From: Anabaena lutea FACHB-196 | GTDB lineage: Bacteria; Cyanobacteriota; Cyanobacteriia; Cyanobacteriales; Nostocaceae | Reading direction: 5' to 3' | NCBI RefSeq assembly: GCF_014698305.1 | Contig: NZ_JACJST010000012.1 | Location: forward strand, 1 to 64,000 | Length of the DNA stretch: 64,000 nt | Shown here: positions 63,775-64,000 of the stretch, piece by piece | How the letters are laid out: the number at the start of each line of letters is the position of its first letter | Numbering within the stretch: position 1 is the first letter of the stretch | Program-made: the position numbers and the translations under genes | The notes under the pieces: generated by a model | The model's input: the letters and a program-made list of their open reading frames with translations, nothing else | The model's database searches: none | Told to the model about the DNA's origin: nothing

Positions 63775-63975
63775 TTAGGTGATATATTTATCGACTATTT
63801 TTTGCATTTGTATCTCATAATATTCTTGAGGAATCAAGTTATTATCAAACAATTCTTTTAAACGTGCTAATTCTGAACGTAATTTTTCTTGATTTTGATC
63901 ATCGTTATTATCTATAGGAGAATTAGCAACTATTTCACCAACAATAGCTTTTTGAGTTTCTGTATTATCTCTCAT
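63775..63975 (-). CDS. small SHOCT-domain protein
   Basis: This 66-aa protein's second half (LRSELARLKELFDNNLIPQE then YYEIQMQKIVDKYI) fits the SHOCT motif, a short helical pair usually at the C-terminus of larger proteins and thought to mediate oligomer contacts. The N-terminal 30 residues are polar. It lies 73 bp upstream of the MotA-like gene on the same strand, and its own upstream region leaves the window 25 bp later. It may be part of the same operon. Confidence 0.6.
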   Translation of the reverse strand: MRDNTETQKAIVGEIVANSPIDNNDDQNQEKLRSELARLKELFDNNLIPQEYYEIQMQKIVDKYIT

Positions 63976-64000
63976 TGGAAGTGAATTTTGGTTTCTAAAT

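Overview
The window looks like chromosome from a filamentous, heterocyst-forming cyanobacterium of the Nostocales (Nostoc/Anabaena type). It carries apcF (phycobilisome core), cyanobacterial glnA with the inactivating factor gene gifA, cp12, a 6S RNA gene directly behind purK, a PatX-like RGSGR peptide gene and a PatD-like gene. It also has frequent GCGATCGC (HIP1) octamers, heptamer tandem repeats and many small dispersed palindromic elements. All identifications come from reading the sequence and from family knowledge; no database search was run.

Layout. 1-6600: an 8-mer and a heptamer repeat array, a sugar-type ABC ATPase, a lipoprotein, mtnA, a methyltransferase, and a type II restriction-modification pair whose nuclease gene has an in-frame stop. 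6680-15150: an FAD oxidoreductase, patX with a DIF1-type promoter and three tandem repeats behind it, a methyltransferase, then gifA, glnA and apcF with good NtcA boxes, a DUF29 fragment caught between direct repeats at the start of tlyA, and cp12. 15400-29700: a GTPase, a BtuF-like protein, relA/spoT, a patD-like gene, a zinc-ribbon membrane protein, a fused peptide-type ABC ATPase, a methyltransferase, a GNAT enzyme, CorA and a DUF4336 protein. 29700-39100: an SLH/WG plus glycosidase-like/WG pair divided by one in-frame stop, an aldo/keto reductase, a three-gene cassette led by a toxin-type deaminase, and a membrane GTPase. 39100-46100: a pentapeptide protein, purK, 6S RNA, a catalytic plus non-catalytic M16 peptidase pair, a peptidoglycan-binding protein, a holin-like membrane protein and CobE/CbiG-C. 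46100-54500: a candidate NsiR4-like sRNA, an ankyrin protein, DUF4079, DUF1997, an SDR, a lysozyme-like protein with a possible CTG start, menH, a PilJ-type histidine kinase and a CsoR/RcnR regulator. 54500-64000: an HtrA protease, a split 5-oxoprolinase/hydantoinase with a Uma2 gene between its subunits, a DUF29 protein, and an OmpA-like plus MotA-like pair preceded by a SHOCT peptide. That last set resembles the ZorA/ZorB core and runs to the window edge.

How genes work together. The nitrogen block is the best integrated. NtcA should activate glnA (box about 23 bp before the -10) and repress gifA (box over the -35 region). A candidate sRNA at about 46375-46446 could pair with the gifA leader. 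PatX and PatD point to control of heterocyst spacing. CP12, ApcF and 6S RNA belong to photosynthetic housekeeping.

The accessory candidates most worth following are the Zorya-like motor at the right edge and the deaminase cassette. Repeats are a strong theme: at least three families of MITE-like elements with terminal inverted repeats occur here, two of them clearly in more than one copy.
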